Assembly: GCA_009733775.1 (NCBI GenBank)
Contig: WOGZ01000289.1
Location: 1-42,232, forward strand
Length of the DNA: 42,232 bases
Direction: 5' to 3'
Origin: Alectoria sarmentosa
Taxonomy: Eukaryota; Ascomycota; Lecanoromycetes; Lecanorales; Parmeliaceae
The notes beneath the pieces were generated by a model. It saw only the letters and a list, made by a program, of their open reading frames with translations. It was not told where the DNA came from and did not search any database. Made by a program: the position numbers and the translations under genes. Positions 10,582 through 21,845 of this stretch are shown piece by piece (the first letter of the stretch is position 1; each line of letters begins with the position of its first letter).

Positions 10582-12446
10582 TTACGTTTCATTATCAATA
10601 AATTAACATTATTCGAAGATGATTTAAAACTTGATACTTTATACGATTACATTATATAAACATTAAACTTTATTAAAAACTTTTACGTTTATTTTGTCAT
10701 TATTGTGTATATAAACGAAATCTTTTATAATAAACTTATATTTGATTATTTCGCAGATTCTCATTAATAAAAGATTATTAATATTATAAATAATAACGTA
10801 AAGCACGTAATTATCAGCGAAAACATTAAACTTTTTTTCATTCGAAGAAACAAAAATCTTATCTTTTATAAAAACAAATTTATAAATCTTAAAAAATTAT
10901 ACATATTTTAATCATTAATTAAAGAATTTTTTAAGATAATTTATAACGACGATTATTCGAACTTTTAGAAAATCTTCGATATTATCTTTAAATTATAATA
11001 TATATAAAACTTATTTAAGCATTTATATAATTATATTAAACATTATTTCGATTATTTAACATTGTTAATTCGCCGTTATAAGTCTTACGATTATTTTTAA
11101 TTTATAAAAAATTTAATTATATTTTTTCATGTTTGACGCTTAATTTTATTCTCGTTATATTATTATTTAAAAAAAAATTCAATTATGTTATAATAATTAT
11201 AAATAAGTTTAATAAATGTAACATTTACATTTTTAATAAGTTTATATAAAATGTTAAAAATTAAATCATAGCTTTATTTAATCATTTTAATATTATTAAT
11301 TAAAAAATATTAAAAATTTTGCTTTTCGATAAAAATTTCAAGTTTCATTTAATTTATAAAAGATTGTATTTAATAAATTTAAAATTAAGTTATTATATTT
11401 TATTACTTATTATTTTCAGATAAATGATAATAATAAGCGCACAAATTAAATAATTAAAATCGCGTTTCGCTTTTATATATATATTTTAAAGAAATCTTTC
11501 GTATAACTTATCGTTTTATCACGCTTATAAACTTTATTCAATAATATATAATCGATAATTATTATAAAATCGTTAAACAAAATATTATATAAGTTTTCAT
11601 TTAGCAAATAATTTGATTTACTCATTTTAAATTTATTATAATAAAATTATATCGAAATTAAGATCGAGATTTTTGACATTATCAACTTCGTTTAAATAAA
11701 TTAAAAGTTTCATTATAATCGCAAACATTAATTTATGTAATTCAAAAAGAGAAATAAGATATTTTTTCGTTTCTATAATTTTTTTTTATATTATAATTTT
11801 ATTAATTTTATTAAAGCAAATAAGTTTGAATAACGTTATATTAAATCTTTTAAAATCGTCGATAAAATAAACAAAAGCAAGTTTATCGCCTCGATATATT
11901 TAATTATTAAAAAATTTATTCGATATTCTCAATTATTTAATTAAAATCTTAATTTAATATAAATTTATTCGATAAACCTTTATTAAATAAATTTAATTCA
12001 GTTTACGTTGAAAAAAACATCGTCGAATATAAATCTTATATCATAAAACGTCTTTTTAATAAGCGAGTTTCACGACGTAATAAAAGATATTCAATTAAGT
12101 ATTTATTACGTTAACAAAATCACGATCTTAATTATAATCAATAATATAATGTTAAATATTTAAATAACGTCTTAAATTTAATATAAGATTACGAGACAAT
12201 TTATTATTATGAAAGACTTTTTAAATAAAGTTTAAAGAATTAATAATTGAAAATTCAAAAACGATTATTTATTAATTAATCAATTAAAAACGTTATAAAG
12301 ATTATTCAATCGCTTTTGATTTTAAAAAAGACGTTAAATTTTTTGATTAATTGAATAACAGTTTTTTGATATTTGTTACTTAACGAATTCTTTATAAAAG
12401 AATTACGATCGGTATATATCGATTGTATAACGATTTCACCACGGTT

Positions 12447-12473
12447 ATAATTGTGAAACAGTTTCACAATTAT
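12447..12473. repeat. Perfect 13-bp inverted repeat with 1-nt centre
   Basis: ATAATTGTGAAAC, one A, then GTTTCACAATTAT. The surrounding 12400-12480 is less bleached than its neighbourhood. It could be an operator-like dyad or a transcript hairpin; no gene context supports a role. Confidence 0.7.
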
Positions 12474-12889
12474 TTTAAAATCGTTCATTATCGCTATATA
12501 ATGATAATCTCTTTAAAAAAAAATTAAAATTATGTTTTTATTATCATTTTCTCGTTTTTCAATTTGAATATTTTTAACATTATTATAAATTAATTGTGCG
12601 ATCATTATATTTTTTTAAATTGTTATATATTAATAACGTTGACGAGATAAAAGTTCGACGAGATATTTGTTTAATAAAATAATTTATTAAATGAAATAAA
12701 TATTTTGACAATTTAAATTTTTGATTTTCGAAATCGTTTTCAATTAACAATTGTTTAAAGACTTTTTTTTTTTCGAAAATGTTATAATTATATGAGATAT
12801 TTAAAAAGTAAAAAAATATTATTCGAAGCTTTTCACATATAGTACAACTTGTAATAATGTTTAAAACTTTTTCGAAATAATGTTTAATT

Positions 12890-13510
12890 TTATATCAATA
12901 TCTTAAAACATTTATTATATATTAAAGTCTTTCGTAAAATCTTTATTAATGTAAATAAACAAGTTTTAAATATTATATATAAAATGCTTTTAAAGTTATT
13001 ATCTAGCATTTATTTATATATATTAATATAAATTTATACAAATAAAGAGACGTTATTTATTATGTGTCGTTATAATCTTTCGCAAAACTCTCTTCATTCA
13101 CATATAAATGCTCTTAAAGTCATTATTTAACATCACATATACGTTAACATTCATCATCGTAAATAACGAGACGTCATATATTATATGTTATTAAAGTCTT
13201 TTACAAGATCATTAATGCAAGTAAAAAAGTTCTCAATATTTTATATAAAATAAATGCTTTTAAAATCATTATTTAACATTATGTATACGTTAACATTAAT
13301 TATCGTAAATAACGAAGCGTTATATATCATATATCGCCGAAATATTTTATAAAACGCTTTTCATTTATGATTATATAATATAAAAATGCTCTTAAAAGTC
13401 ATTGTTTAACATTTATTTATATATGTAAATATTCACTCGCGCAAGTAGAAAATCGTTATATATTATATATTATCGAAGTCTTTAATAAAATTCTTCACTT
13501 ATAATCATTC
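12890..13510. repeat. Degenerate tandem repeat, unit about 130 bp
   Basis: The marker ATGCTYTTAAA recurs at about 12983, 13108, 13254 and 13386 (spacings 125, 146, 132). Each is followed by a conserved order: ATTATTTAACAT, a GTTAACATT segment, ACGAGACGT/ACGAAGCGT, then TATATTATAT with AAAGTCTTT. About 4.5 copies. It may be a satellite-like array or an internally duplicated end of GypA. The region 12500-12890 before it is AT-rich, and I see nothing in it. Confidence 0.8.
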
Positions 13511-13747
13511 GTTGTAATTTATAATTAATTCATTATTTTATTTATTCACAATTTCTTCAAATTTCACGATTTCATTATCGTTTTTCAAATCTTTATTCTT
13601 CGCGATTAATTTCTTCGCGATTAACTCTTCATTATTTTTTTTATTCGATTTTACTTTCATCTTTAAATCATCGAAAAAATCATTCGAATTTTAATTAAAA
13701 TCGATTTTTTAAATTCGTTTATATTATATAAATTAAAACATATCGCG

Positions 13748-13752
13748 TTTAA
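13748..13752. repeat. Target-site duplication TTTAA, left copy (GypC)
   Basis: TTTAA precedes the GypC 5' LTR and recurs directly after its 3' LTR at 20504-20508. Confidence 0.88.
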
Positions 13753-13963
13753 TGTCATGATTCGAGGTTAGCAGTTCTCAGATCGATACTGCGGCTCATT
13801 ATGAACCAAGGTTAGTTTTATGGCTCAGTTCTACATTAGCGTGTTAAGTTATGATCTGACCTTTTACTTTTGTATGTATGCATTTATACTTAAAATCTCA
13901 TAATTAGAATTTCATTCAAATCACGTTTAAACATTATTATAATTCTACGTGTAGTCTCTGACA
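13753..13963 (+). repeat. GypC 5' LTR
   Basis: Starts TGTCATGATTCGAGG and ends GTAGTCTCTGACA; 211 bp. It aligns without length change to 20293-20503, with scattered differences that are mostly C/T and G/A. It is much less bleached than the interior. Confidence 0.95.
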
Positions 13964-13982
13964 TAATTCTAATTATCCTTTT
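13964..13982 (+). other. GypC primer-binding region
   Basis: TAATTCTAATTATCC begins directly after the LTR. GypE has nearly the same sequence (TAATTCTATCTATCC) directly after its LTR at 40121, so the site is conserved between the two elements. The priming tRNA is not identified. Confidence 0.55.
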
Positions 13983-14779
13983 AAATGATAATGATTTATA
14001 AGTTGATTATTAAGTCGAACGAATACGCGCATAAGCTCTGCTGTGCGTGCGCATTGCGCAAATACGATAACATTGTTATTATAATACCGACGCGTTCGGC
14101 GTTAATGAAAACGAAAAAAGAATATATCGAGTGAAGTTCATTCATTTATACGGAATCGAATGAAATTCACTCGTTATATATAGAAAAGAAATCTCATTGA
14201 GAATAAAACTTTAATAATGGCGAAAGACGTCTTATTAAAGAAATCAGTGAGAAACGAAATTAAGACCTTTAATTTCCCGCCTTTTATGTTTTAAAGATTT
14301 GCATTTAATTCTTTTTAAAATCAGATTATTTAATTAAATCTTGTATAAAAATCATTTTCATTATGAATCGAAGAGTTAAATGATTTAAAGAATTTGAATT
14401 ATGAATGATTATTTAAAAAGAAAGGAAAAGGAAAGGAATTTCATAACATTAAATCGCGATGATACACAATTGAATCAGGCGAATTCGAGGAAGAATTTGT
14501 GTTATTCAAAGATATTAATATCGAGAATGAAGATGAAGAAAGTTTGTTTAAAAAAATATAAACGAATAAACGCTTTTTGAAGAGCGTCTTTTAACATTTA
14601 AAAAAGTGATATAACGCGATTCGAACGATGATTATTAATATCGCTATTTATCACGAATAGATTTTAAATCTCATTTAGAATGTTCATTTTAATAAATAAT
14701 ATTTTGCATTTATAATTTAATAATTAAAAATTTTTTTTATTATGTTGAGAGAATAATAAAAAAAAATTAAAAGATTATA

Positions 14780-15830
14780 ATATTTGCGAAAAAAATATCG
14801 CGATTTAATTGATGATCGAATTAAAAAAATATTTGATTTTAAAGAGGAATTGAATGCAAAGGTCATTATCGAGAAAAATTTCAAAAAGATGAAATATGTG
14901 AATTCTGACGATGATCGATGTCTTAAATTTATTAAACGTATTATAACATCGGTGAGCATAGCGATATTTAAGATATATGAAAGTTCTCATCACAACATTT
15001 TTATTATAATAAATTTCATTCTCGATAAATTAAAAAATAAATGATTTAACGTTAAAAAGTTTCACGACACGAAAAAAAGTAAATTTTATGAAACTTAATA
15101 TATAAAATTGAATTTTAAATTTCGTAATAGTTGGGAATTATATTTAAATAAATAAAATAAAATTAATTATATTCGCGATCATTATAAAGACGTCGCATAT
15201 AATGTAATCAAAGTTAAATTTATTAACATTATAATCTTAAATTATTATCTTAATATTGATAAAATGATATATAATCTTGATTTATTATTCGCGAAAATTG
15301 ATCGAGAATAAAGAGCGAAAACAAAATTTCAAAACCTTAAATTTATAATAAATGTTAAGGACTTTAAAGAGTTTTTTTTTGTTTTTTACGCTCGCTTTAT
15401 TGTTGAGATTATTCTTTTAAATCTCATTAATTCGTCAAAACGAAGTTATTTAAAGAGATTAATCTTTTGATGATTGAGGAGTAGGATTATAAATAACATT
15501 ATTTTCATCAATTTTCTTATTCTCGTAATTCGATTACGTCAATTTGACATAAAATTTCAAATTAATGACGAAGCACGTGAGATTGCTTTTAAAAAAGTAA
15601 TGTTTAAGAAAACATTTGCGATAACATCGAGAAGTCGAGAAGGCTTCTCGATAATGTCGAATTTATATTCTCAAATTAAAAGAAACCAATTTATCGAATT
15701 TATAAGATTCGAAAGTTGATATCGAATATCAAAATATTAAATATAAGCGTTGAAGAAGCAAGAATGATGTTATAAATGTTTAAAATCTGAATATAAACAT
15801 TATGATGATAACGCCCCCGATGCGTATAAG
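14780..15830 (+). pseudogene. GypC Gag
   Basis: Open segments at 14784-15044 and 15474-15719 belong to one degraded Gag. The best landmark is YIRDHYKDVAYNVIK (about 15167-15211), which matches YIRDHYKSVAFDIIK in the GypE Gag. Others are LKRLIFW*LRSRI and ILVIRLRQFDIKFQI. A zinc-knuckle relic starts at 15769 (CYKC, then KHYDDN) with the last Cys not recognisable. Gag packages element RNA in virus-like particles. Stops and frame changes make it non-functional. Confidence 0.75.
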
Positions 15831-16919
15831 CTCGCCAAATAATTGATAAAAAAAGATATCGTTATCAAATTAATAATTTTCGGATTCGAGATTTTAAAAA
15901 TAAATATAGACCCTCCTTTCGAATTGAGTTCGGGAAATTAAATCTTTTTAATAAAATCGTTTTTAAGGAGATTAAAGATCAAATGCGTAAAAGAATAAAA
16001 TAATTATAAATAATGAATTCGAAAAATCTCGTTATCGTCACTCTCTCCTTTTACGATTTTATCGAAAAATTGAAATAAGAAAAATAATTGAATTTTCATA
16101 AATATGTACATATTTAAAAAGAATCGATTAATGTGAATTGTTTAATGAATATGAAAATCTTAATAAAGAGCTTCGTAAACACAAATTATGTTAAAAAACA
16201 TAAATTATCAACGATATCATTAATCAAATCATGCAGATTGAGATTTATCGATGATAAATTGATATTAAACATTATACATATAACGCGATTTTAGTTTATA
16301 TTGAAAAATCACATTAAAGAATTATGATTTTTGATTATCTCATTGAATAAATATGATATTATTTTGAAAATGTCATAAATGAAATTATATAATCTTTAAA
16401 TATCCTTCGCAAAAAGATTTTTTATTTTCAATTTAGATTATTGCACGATTAATTGTTTGTTATATTATTAATTTTTCACAATTTATAATGAACCTTTGAA
16501 ATCAAAAGAGAAGAAATATATAAAAGATGTTAATATTATTAAGATCTTTATATATGTTTTTATTCGCATGATTGAAAAAGAAAATAATCAAACATATGTT
16601 ATGTGATCAGAAGATTTTAAAAGGTTAATATACGAATTAAAAGATAAAAATCGTTTTTTAAAATTCACGATAAACGTCGTAATCATCACATCGAAAGATT
16701 ATAAGAAGTTTTTTTAAAAGTTGCGAAAAGATTCAATTATATTAAAGAAATTAAGAATTAAGATGTTCAAAACGTATTATAAATGAATTAACGTTTAAAA
16801 TTCGATGAAAATTAATAAGTTCTCATCTCATAAAAAGGTGAATTATCTTATTAAATTATAATCAAAGACAATATTATCTATTAAATGTGTTTATAAAATG
16901 TTAAAAGAATAAATTATAA

Positions 16920-17560
16920 TTGTTAAAGAATATATCGAAAAGATGTTAAGGAAAGGTTATATTTGAATAAGTATTTCTTCATATACAACTTTTATATTTA
17001 TTATAAAGAAATTCAATAATGGCTTGCGCATTTGCGTGAATTATCGTGCGTTGAACGCTTTAATCATTCGAAATCAAAATGCATTTTTATTAATAAGGGA
17101 TATTTTAATAAAGTTATGCATAATTAAATAATATATTAAATTCGATATAATTATCGCATTCAACGAAATTAAGATTAAAAAAAAATATAAAAAGAAAATA
17201 ACGTTTTTAATAAAATATAATTTATTCGAGTATGTGATAATGTTTTTCGGATTATGTAATGCGTTAAACATTTTCCAAGTTTTTATTAACGATATCTTAC
17301 GCGAATACCTCGATATATTTTATTTTGCGTATTTGAATGACATTTTAATTTATAATAATATTAAAAAAGAACACATTAATTATATAAAAAAGATTTTTAA
17401 AAAATTATAACAAGTTAACTTATATTTAAACATTAATAAATGTGATTTTTATATAAAACAGATAAAGTATTTCGAATTAATCATAATCATCGAAGGTTTC
17501 AAAATGAATTTATAGAAAATTGAGACGATATGAAATTGAAAGGCGCTCAAATGCGTTAAG
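16920..17560 (+). pseudogene. GypC reverse transcriptase
   Basis: Motifs in order: EYIEKMLRKGYI, YTTFIFIIKKFNNGLRICV, NYRALNALIIRNQNA (about 17040-17085), IAFNEIKIKKKYKKKITF, MFFGLCNALNIFQVFINDI, then the active site YLND at 17330-17341. That is YLDD with its first aspartate changed to Asn by G-to-A. ILIYNNIKKEHINYI and NINKCDF follow. The pattern fits chromoviral RT (DYRALN, MPFGLCNAP, YLDDILIYS, DxxKCEF). Besides the stops, loss of a catalytic Asp rules out activity. Confidence 0.92.
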
Positions 17561-18060
17561 GATATATAAACCTTCCTCGAATTCGCGAACTTTTATAAAA
17601 GGTTTATACACGAATATTTTAAAATCGCTACGTTATTATTTAATTTCACACATATTGAATAAAAGTTTTTTATGTTCTTTTGAACATTGAACAATTCAAA
17701 ACAAAAAGCGTTTAAAGAGCTAAAAAAGGCTTTTATAAGTGCGTCTATTTTTGTTTATTTCGATTTTAATAAGAAGACGTGGGTCGAGATAAATGTTTTC
17801 GATTATGTGATAATTATTATATTTTTTTAAATGAATGATCAAGGCATTTTATGTTTAATTGTTTTTATATTAAAAAAGATGTCATTTCAAGAATATAATT
17901 ATGAGATTTACGATAAAAAGTTATTAATTATTATACGCGCCTTTGAAAAATGATATTTAAAATTAATCGAAACGCCTATTAAGAATTTAATCAAGATTTT
18001 TATAAATCATAAAAATCTTGAATATTTTATGATAATGAAGCAATTAAATCGAAAATAAAC
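17560..18060 (+). pseudogene. GypC RNase H
   Basis: Reads FLEFANFYKRFIHEYFKIATLLF, KAFKELKKAFISASI, WVEINVFDYVIIII (family: WVETDASDYAIGAVL), KKMSFQEYNYEIYDKKLLIIIRAFEK and INHKNLEYF (family: TDHKNLEYF). The DHKNL aspartate is changed to Asn, so catalysis is lost. Trp codons read TGA at several points. Confidence 0.88.
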
Positions 18061-18559
18061 ACGTTAAACGAAATTTCTTTTTAAATTTAATTTTCGTATC
18101 ATATATAAATCGAAAAGATAAGACATTAAGTTAAATAATTTGATTCGTCGATTTAAAGATTTTTTATAAAACAACATTGATGATAAAAAGCAACATTAAT
18201 ATCAAATGTTTTTGAAGATAAGGTATTTGAAAATGAGAGTATAATAGACGTTGAATCTCGCGCTTTTGTTATTAAACGAAATCTTTTAAACGGTTTACAA
18301 TTTAATAATTATGATTTACGATTTAAATAAAAAAAGCATCGACGATGAAGAGCTATTAAAAAAATCATCGTCGATTATTTTGAAATTATTTGTCGAAAAG
18401 TTAATAAAAGAATTGATAAATGATTTTATTATCGAATCGAATATCATATTAAAAGTGAAAGACTCATATGAGAAGAATGATATTTTTTAATGAATTATTT
18501 ATATTAAATAGATTGAATAAAGAAGGATTTCTCACGATTTAATCAAAGACGATCTTCGA

Positions 18560-19660
18560 TTAAAACTTGGAAATTGTTAATTTAAGGGCGATTTGTTATA
18601 TGTACGCAAAAGATTATATATATTTGACGACGTCGAATTGAAGATAAGAATAATTAAATTCATATACGATTCTTCGTCGGGCGATTATATAAAATGTGTT
18701 GTCACATATAACAGAGTTAATACACATTATTATTGACCCGAATTGATAAATATCATTTTCAGATTCGTAAGTAATTGTTATATTTGTAAACGATCAAAGA
18801 GTTATAAAAAGAATAAGCATGAATTGTTTAAGCCTTTTCTCATATTAAAAAAATATTGAGAAGATATTTTTATGAACTTTATTATTCTTTTATTTATTTG
18901 CAATTAATATAATAAAGATTATTAACACGTTATAATGATAATGAATCGATTAATAAAAAAAAAAAAGTTTATATTTTTAAACTCTCTCGAAATCGAAATT
19001 GTGATATAAGTTTTTTTCGAATAAATATGAAGAGAGGAAGGATATTCCTTTATTATTATCTCTAATCGAGATATATAATTCATCACTCATTTTTGGCAAA
19101 GGTTATGCGAGAAAATTAATATTAAATCAAAACTTTTTATTTCATTTCATTTAAAGATCGACGATTAGATTGAGAATGCAAATTCTGCATTAAAGCAATA
19201 TTTTCGCGTATATGTTAATTATAATCAAAAGAATTGAATAAACTTTTTATTAATTGCGAAATTTGAGGTTAATTTAACGAAAAGTTCTTTCACGAAAATG
19301 GTTTTTTTTTTAATTATGAAAAAATATATCCCTCGATTTGATATTGAATTTATAACATTTTGGAATTTCAATGCCACTCAAAGGGCGAAGAGAGAAATTG
19401 TTATTATAAACAATTTCGTGAAAAAGATCGAATAAATGAGGATTCATTTTCGATAGAAATTCGTTTGGGTTCGAGATATTCAAGAAGAATTTGTTAATCA
19501 ACGTCGCTTTTCGGCTCTTGAATTACGTCTTGACGATTTGATAATGTTGAATTCTCGGAATATCAAAACGATAAGGTTCAATAAGTCTTTCGATCATAAA
19601 AATATAAGCCCGTTCAAAATTGTGCGAGTAATTAATAATTTAATATATGAATTCACTTTA
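18560..19660 (+). pseudogene. GypC integrase
   Basis: The zinc-finger region reads IYDSSSGDYIK (the expected first His is Tyr), HYY* (Trp to TGA) and NCYICKRSKSYK with both Cys present. The core shows IMIMNRLIKKKKFIF (family VVVDRLTKxxxFI; Asp to Asn), SNRDI*FITHFWQRLCE (family SDRDPRF; first Asp to Asn) and IENANSALKQYF with the third-acid Glu kept (about 19170). Later YVNYNQKN*INFLL and KYIPRFDIE match the family. All of this is one long degraded frame with stops. Confidence 0.88.
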
Positions 19661-19759
19661 TTCAGTACGATGAAAGAAGTCTTTTTTGTATTTTATTTTT
19701 GACTTTTGCATAATATTAAGGATGATCCTTTATCAGAACAAAAACAATTTTTTTCATTT

Positions 19760-20000
19760 TTTGTACACATAAACGAAGAGGAATTCGATTATTTTGTTGA
19801 GGAAATCCTCAATTTTAAAATGAATAAAAGATGAAAAGATCCTTTTATGAGGGAAAAGGGGTGTTTAATATATAAGATCAAATATATAAATTATGATAAT
19901 GACGATAATTCACTCGTTTGACAAATTTTCATAAATGTTATTAAATGTTTAAATTTGATAACAGACTTTTATCATAAATATTTAAATCACGATGAATCAT
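19760..20000 (+). pseudogene. GypC chromodomain
   Basis: Reads NEEEFDYFVEEILNFKMNKR*, then LIYKIKYINYDNDDNSLV*Q and LITDFYHKY. This is the chromodomain layout (Y-VE-ILD-K, L-YKVKW-GY, N--WEP, I--FH-KYP) with Trp codons converted to TGA. It follows the integrase, as in other chromoviruses. Confidence 0.85.
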
Positions 20001-20280
20001 ATTCGTTTTTTTAAATTTTTTACGATTGAAAGTCTCTTTTTGCGTTATTAATATTTTATTGCGTTTATAAAATAAAAGAATTTGATTCTTTTTAATTTAT
20101 GAAATCGTAAAAGTAAATAGAGTTGTGAGAGGGTGCGAACATCGCTGTTATTGTTGCACGATAAGTCTTTTTTGATTTAATTGATTCATAATAGAGACTC
20201 TTGAAAAGTGCGACATAAAGCATTTTTTATTTACGATTACTTCTCGGTTTTTTTTAATTATAGAAATGTTTGTGTTTTTG

Positions 20281-20292
20281 AAAGGGGGATAG
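20281..20292 (+). other. GypC polypurine tract
   Basis: AAAGGGGGATAG lies directly against the 3' LTR, the expected plus-strand priming site. It is one of very few long G runs in the window, so it escaped G-to-A change. Confidence 0.88.
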
Positions 20293-20503
20293 TGTTATAA
20301 TTCGAGATCAGCAGTTCTTAGGTCGATATTGCGACTCATTATGAATCAAGGTTAGTCTTATAACTCAGTCTTATATTAGCGTGTCAAGTCATGATCTAGC
20401 CTTTTATTTTTGTATGCATACATTTATATTTAGAATCTCATAATTAGAATTTCATTTAAATCACGTTTAAACATTATTATAGTCTTACGTGTAATCTCTG
20501 ACA
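20293..20503 (+). repeat. GypC 3' LTR
   Basis: TGTTATAATTCGAGATC to GTAATCTCTGACA, 211 bp, paired with 13753-13963. Confidence 0.95.
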
Positions 20504-20508
20504 TTTAA
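20504..20508. repeat. Target-site duplication TTTAA, right copy (GypC)
   Basis: Directly follows the 3' LTR. The following 20509-21086 is extremely AT-rich DNA with no recognisable element or gene. Confidence 0.88.
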
Positions 20509-21114
20509 AATAATTGTTTATATTTTGATTTTTGAATTTTTTACATTAATATAAAATATTAAAGATATTAAGAAAATGTTTTCGAATATATTTAATTAAA
20601 TTTATATTATATATATTATACTCGTAAAAATGAATTATTCGCGCATATATAATAAATTGAAAAAAGATATTTATATATATATTAATCGCGAAAATCTTTA
20701 ATTGAAAAAGTATAATCATATTTTAAAAAGCGTAAATTTATCGAAATAATAACATCGAAATTTATAATTTTAATATTAAATTTAAAAACAAATTTTAATC
20801 ATAAATTATCAAATTTTAAGCGAATTTTTTTTTTAATTTTTATAAATATAATTAAATTAAATAAATAAATTTATCGATTATTTTTTATCGAGATAATTTA
20901 ACGTTATATTTATATCAAAATTATTATTAAAACTTACGTTTTTTTAAATTTTATATAAGTTTTATATATAACGTTTAACGTTTTTATAAATAATATATTT
21001 AATCTTTATATTTAAAAAAACAATTCGAATAAATTCATTTATATACGTGTTAAATAAATATATAAAAAAATATCATTTTGAAAATACTACTGTGTTTATC
21101 TCGTAAATCTTACA

Positions 21115-21415
21115 TCGAATGAACATCGATTATATATCGATTGAAAATCGAATGGGCAACGAATGGGCAGCGGCTGGGCAACAATTGCGCATCGACTGCT
21201 CAACTGCTGGGAATCGGATGATCGTTTTAACGAAAAATGGTGGATTTTCATCCGATTCTCAGCGGTTGAGCAGCCGATGCGCAACTGCTGCCCAACCGCT
21301 GCCCATCCGATATTCATTCGCTGCCCATCCGATGTTCATTCGCTGCCCATTCGATGTTCATTCGCTGCTCATCCGATGTTCATTCGCTGTTCATTCGCTG
21401 TCCATCCGATTTTCA
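21115..21415. repeat. Long imperfect palindrome of 11-bp units (R2)
   Basis: The right arm runs in exact 11-bp steps (GCCCATCCGAT, GTTCATTCGCT, GCCCATCCGAT, GTTCATTCGCT, ... GTCCATCCGAT). The left arm holds the complementary form (CGAATGGGCAA, CGAATGGGCAG). Near the core, left CATCGACTGCTCAACTGCTG pairs with right CAGCGGTTGAGCAGCCGATG with few mismatches. The core keeps an inner stem GAATCGGAT / ATCCGATTC around TTTTAACGAAAAATGGTGGA. That core is conserved in R1 (TTTTAATGAAAAGTGATGGA). Confidence 0.88.
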
Positions 21416-21845
21416 TGTATGACCATGGTTGTGTGGCTGCGATGGGTACGGCTATAACCATGTGGTTGCAGTGGATACGGTCATGATCATGTGGTTGCAG
21501 TGGCCATCGGTATGTGGATGCAATGGGTACGGCCATGATCATGTGGATGCAGTGGGTACGGTCATGATTATGTGATTGCAATGGGTACGGCCATGGCTGT
21601 GTGGCTGCGGTGGGTACGGCCATGACCATGTGATTGCAGTGAGTACGGCCATGACCATGTGGTTGCAGTGGGTACGGTCATGAAGTGGGTACGACCATGG
21701 CTGTGTGGCTGCGGTGGATATGGTCATGACCATGTGGTTGCAATGAGTACGGCCATGACCATGTGGTTGCAATGGGTACGATCATGATTGTGTGGCTGCG
21801 GTGGGTACGGTCATGATCATGTGATTGCGATGACTTATGGGTATG
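21415..21845 (+). repeat. 29-bp minisatellite of R2
   Basis: About 14-15 units of the type TGGGTACGGCCATGACCATG + TGGTTGCAG. TGGGTACG-type anchors occur at 21443, 21472, 21524 and 21553, with 29-bp steps apart from one shortened pair. Variants alternate CCATGACCATGTGGTTGCA and CCATGGCTGTGTGGCTGCG. There are no unique spacers, so it is not a CRISPR. Confidence 0.92.

Larger units (their letters stand above)
10577..12500 (+). pseudogene. GypA right part: pre-integrase and integrase relic
   Basis: Continuation of GypA. Keeping one CATTA, the codons run on from the left part: IFDTL, then LRFIINKLTLFEDD and LKLDTLYDYII. This corresponds to the PDALSRL motif followed by the acidic connection and LDALYAYTTT-type residues of related elements. 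Beyond about 10760 the frame is heavily broken. Segments at about 11330-11400 resemble the stretch before the integrase zinc finger, but no D,D,E triad could be assigned. The 3' LTR is not recognised, so the right boundary is approximate. Confidence 0.7.
13753..20503 (+). mobile_element. GypC: full-length Ty3/gypsy chromovirus relic
   Basis: A 6751-bp element with 211-bp LTRs (TG...CA), TTTAA target duplication and polypurine tract. Plus-strand order: 5' LTR, primer-binding region, gag (about 14780-15800) with zinc knuckle, protease/reverse transcriptase (YLND at 17330-17341), RNase H, integrase, chromodomain, 3' LTR. It is from a different lineage than GypA/GypB: the RT palm reads in the ...DYRALN...FDIIAAFNEI...MPFGLCNAP style. 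The domain order is complete, but stops and frameshifts show it is inactive. It is less bleached than GypA. Confidence 0.95.

Noticed and set aside
12306..12488. Minus-strand open frame of 60 codons with relatively normal composition
   Set aside because: No recognisable domain and no neighbours to support it; noted only for the palindrome inside it.
21119..21772. Overlapping open frames of 77-112 codons on both strands in R2
   Set aside because: Each is a translation of 11-bp or 29-bp repeats; several frames and both strands are open at once because stop codons are rare in the GC-rich units.
21415..21845. Possible CRISPR array (29-bp period)
   Set aside because: Units are contiguous with no unique spacers, and the context is fungal retroelements.
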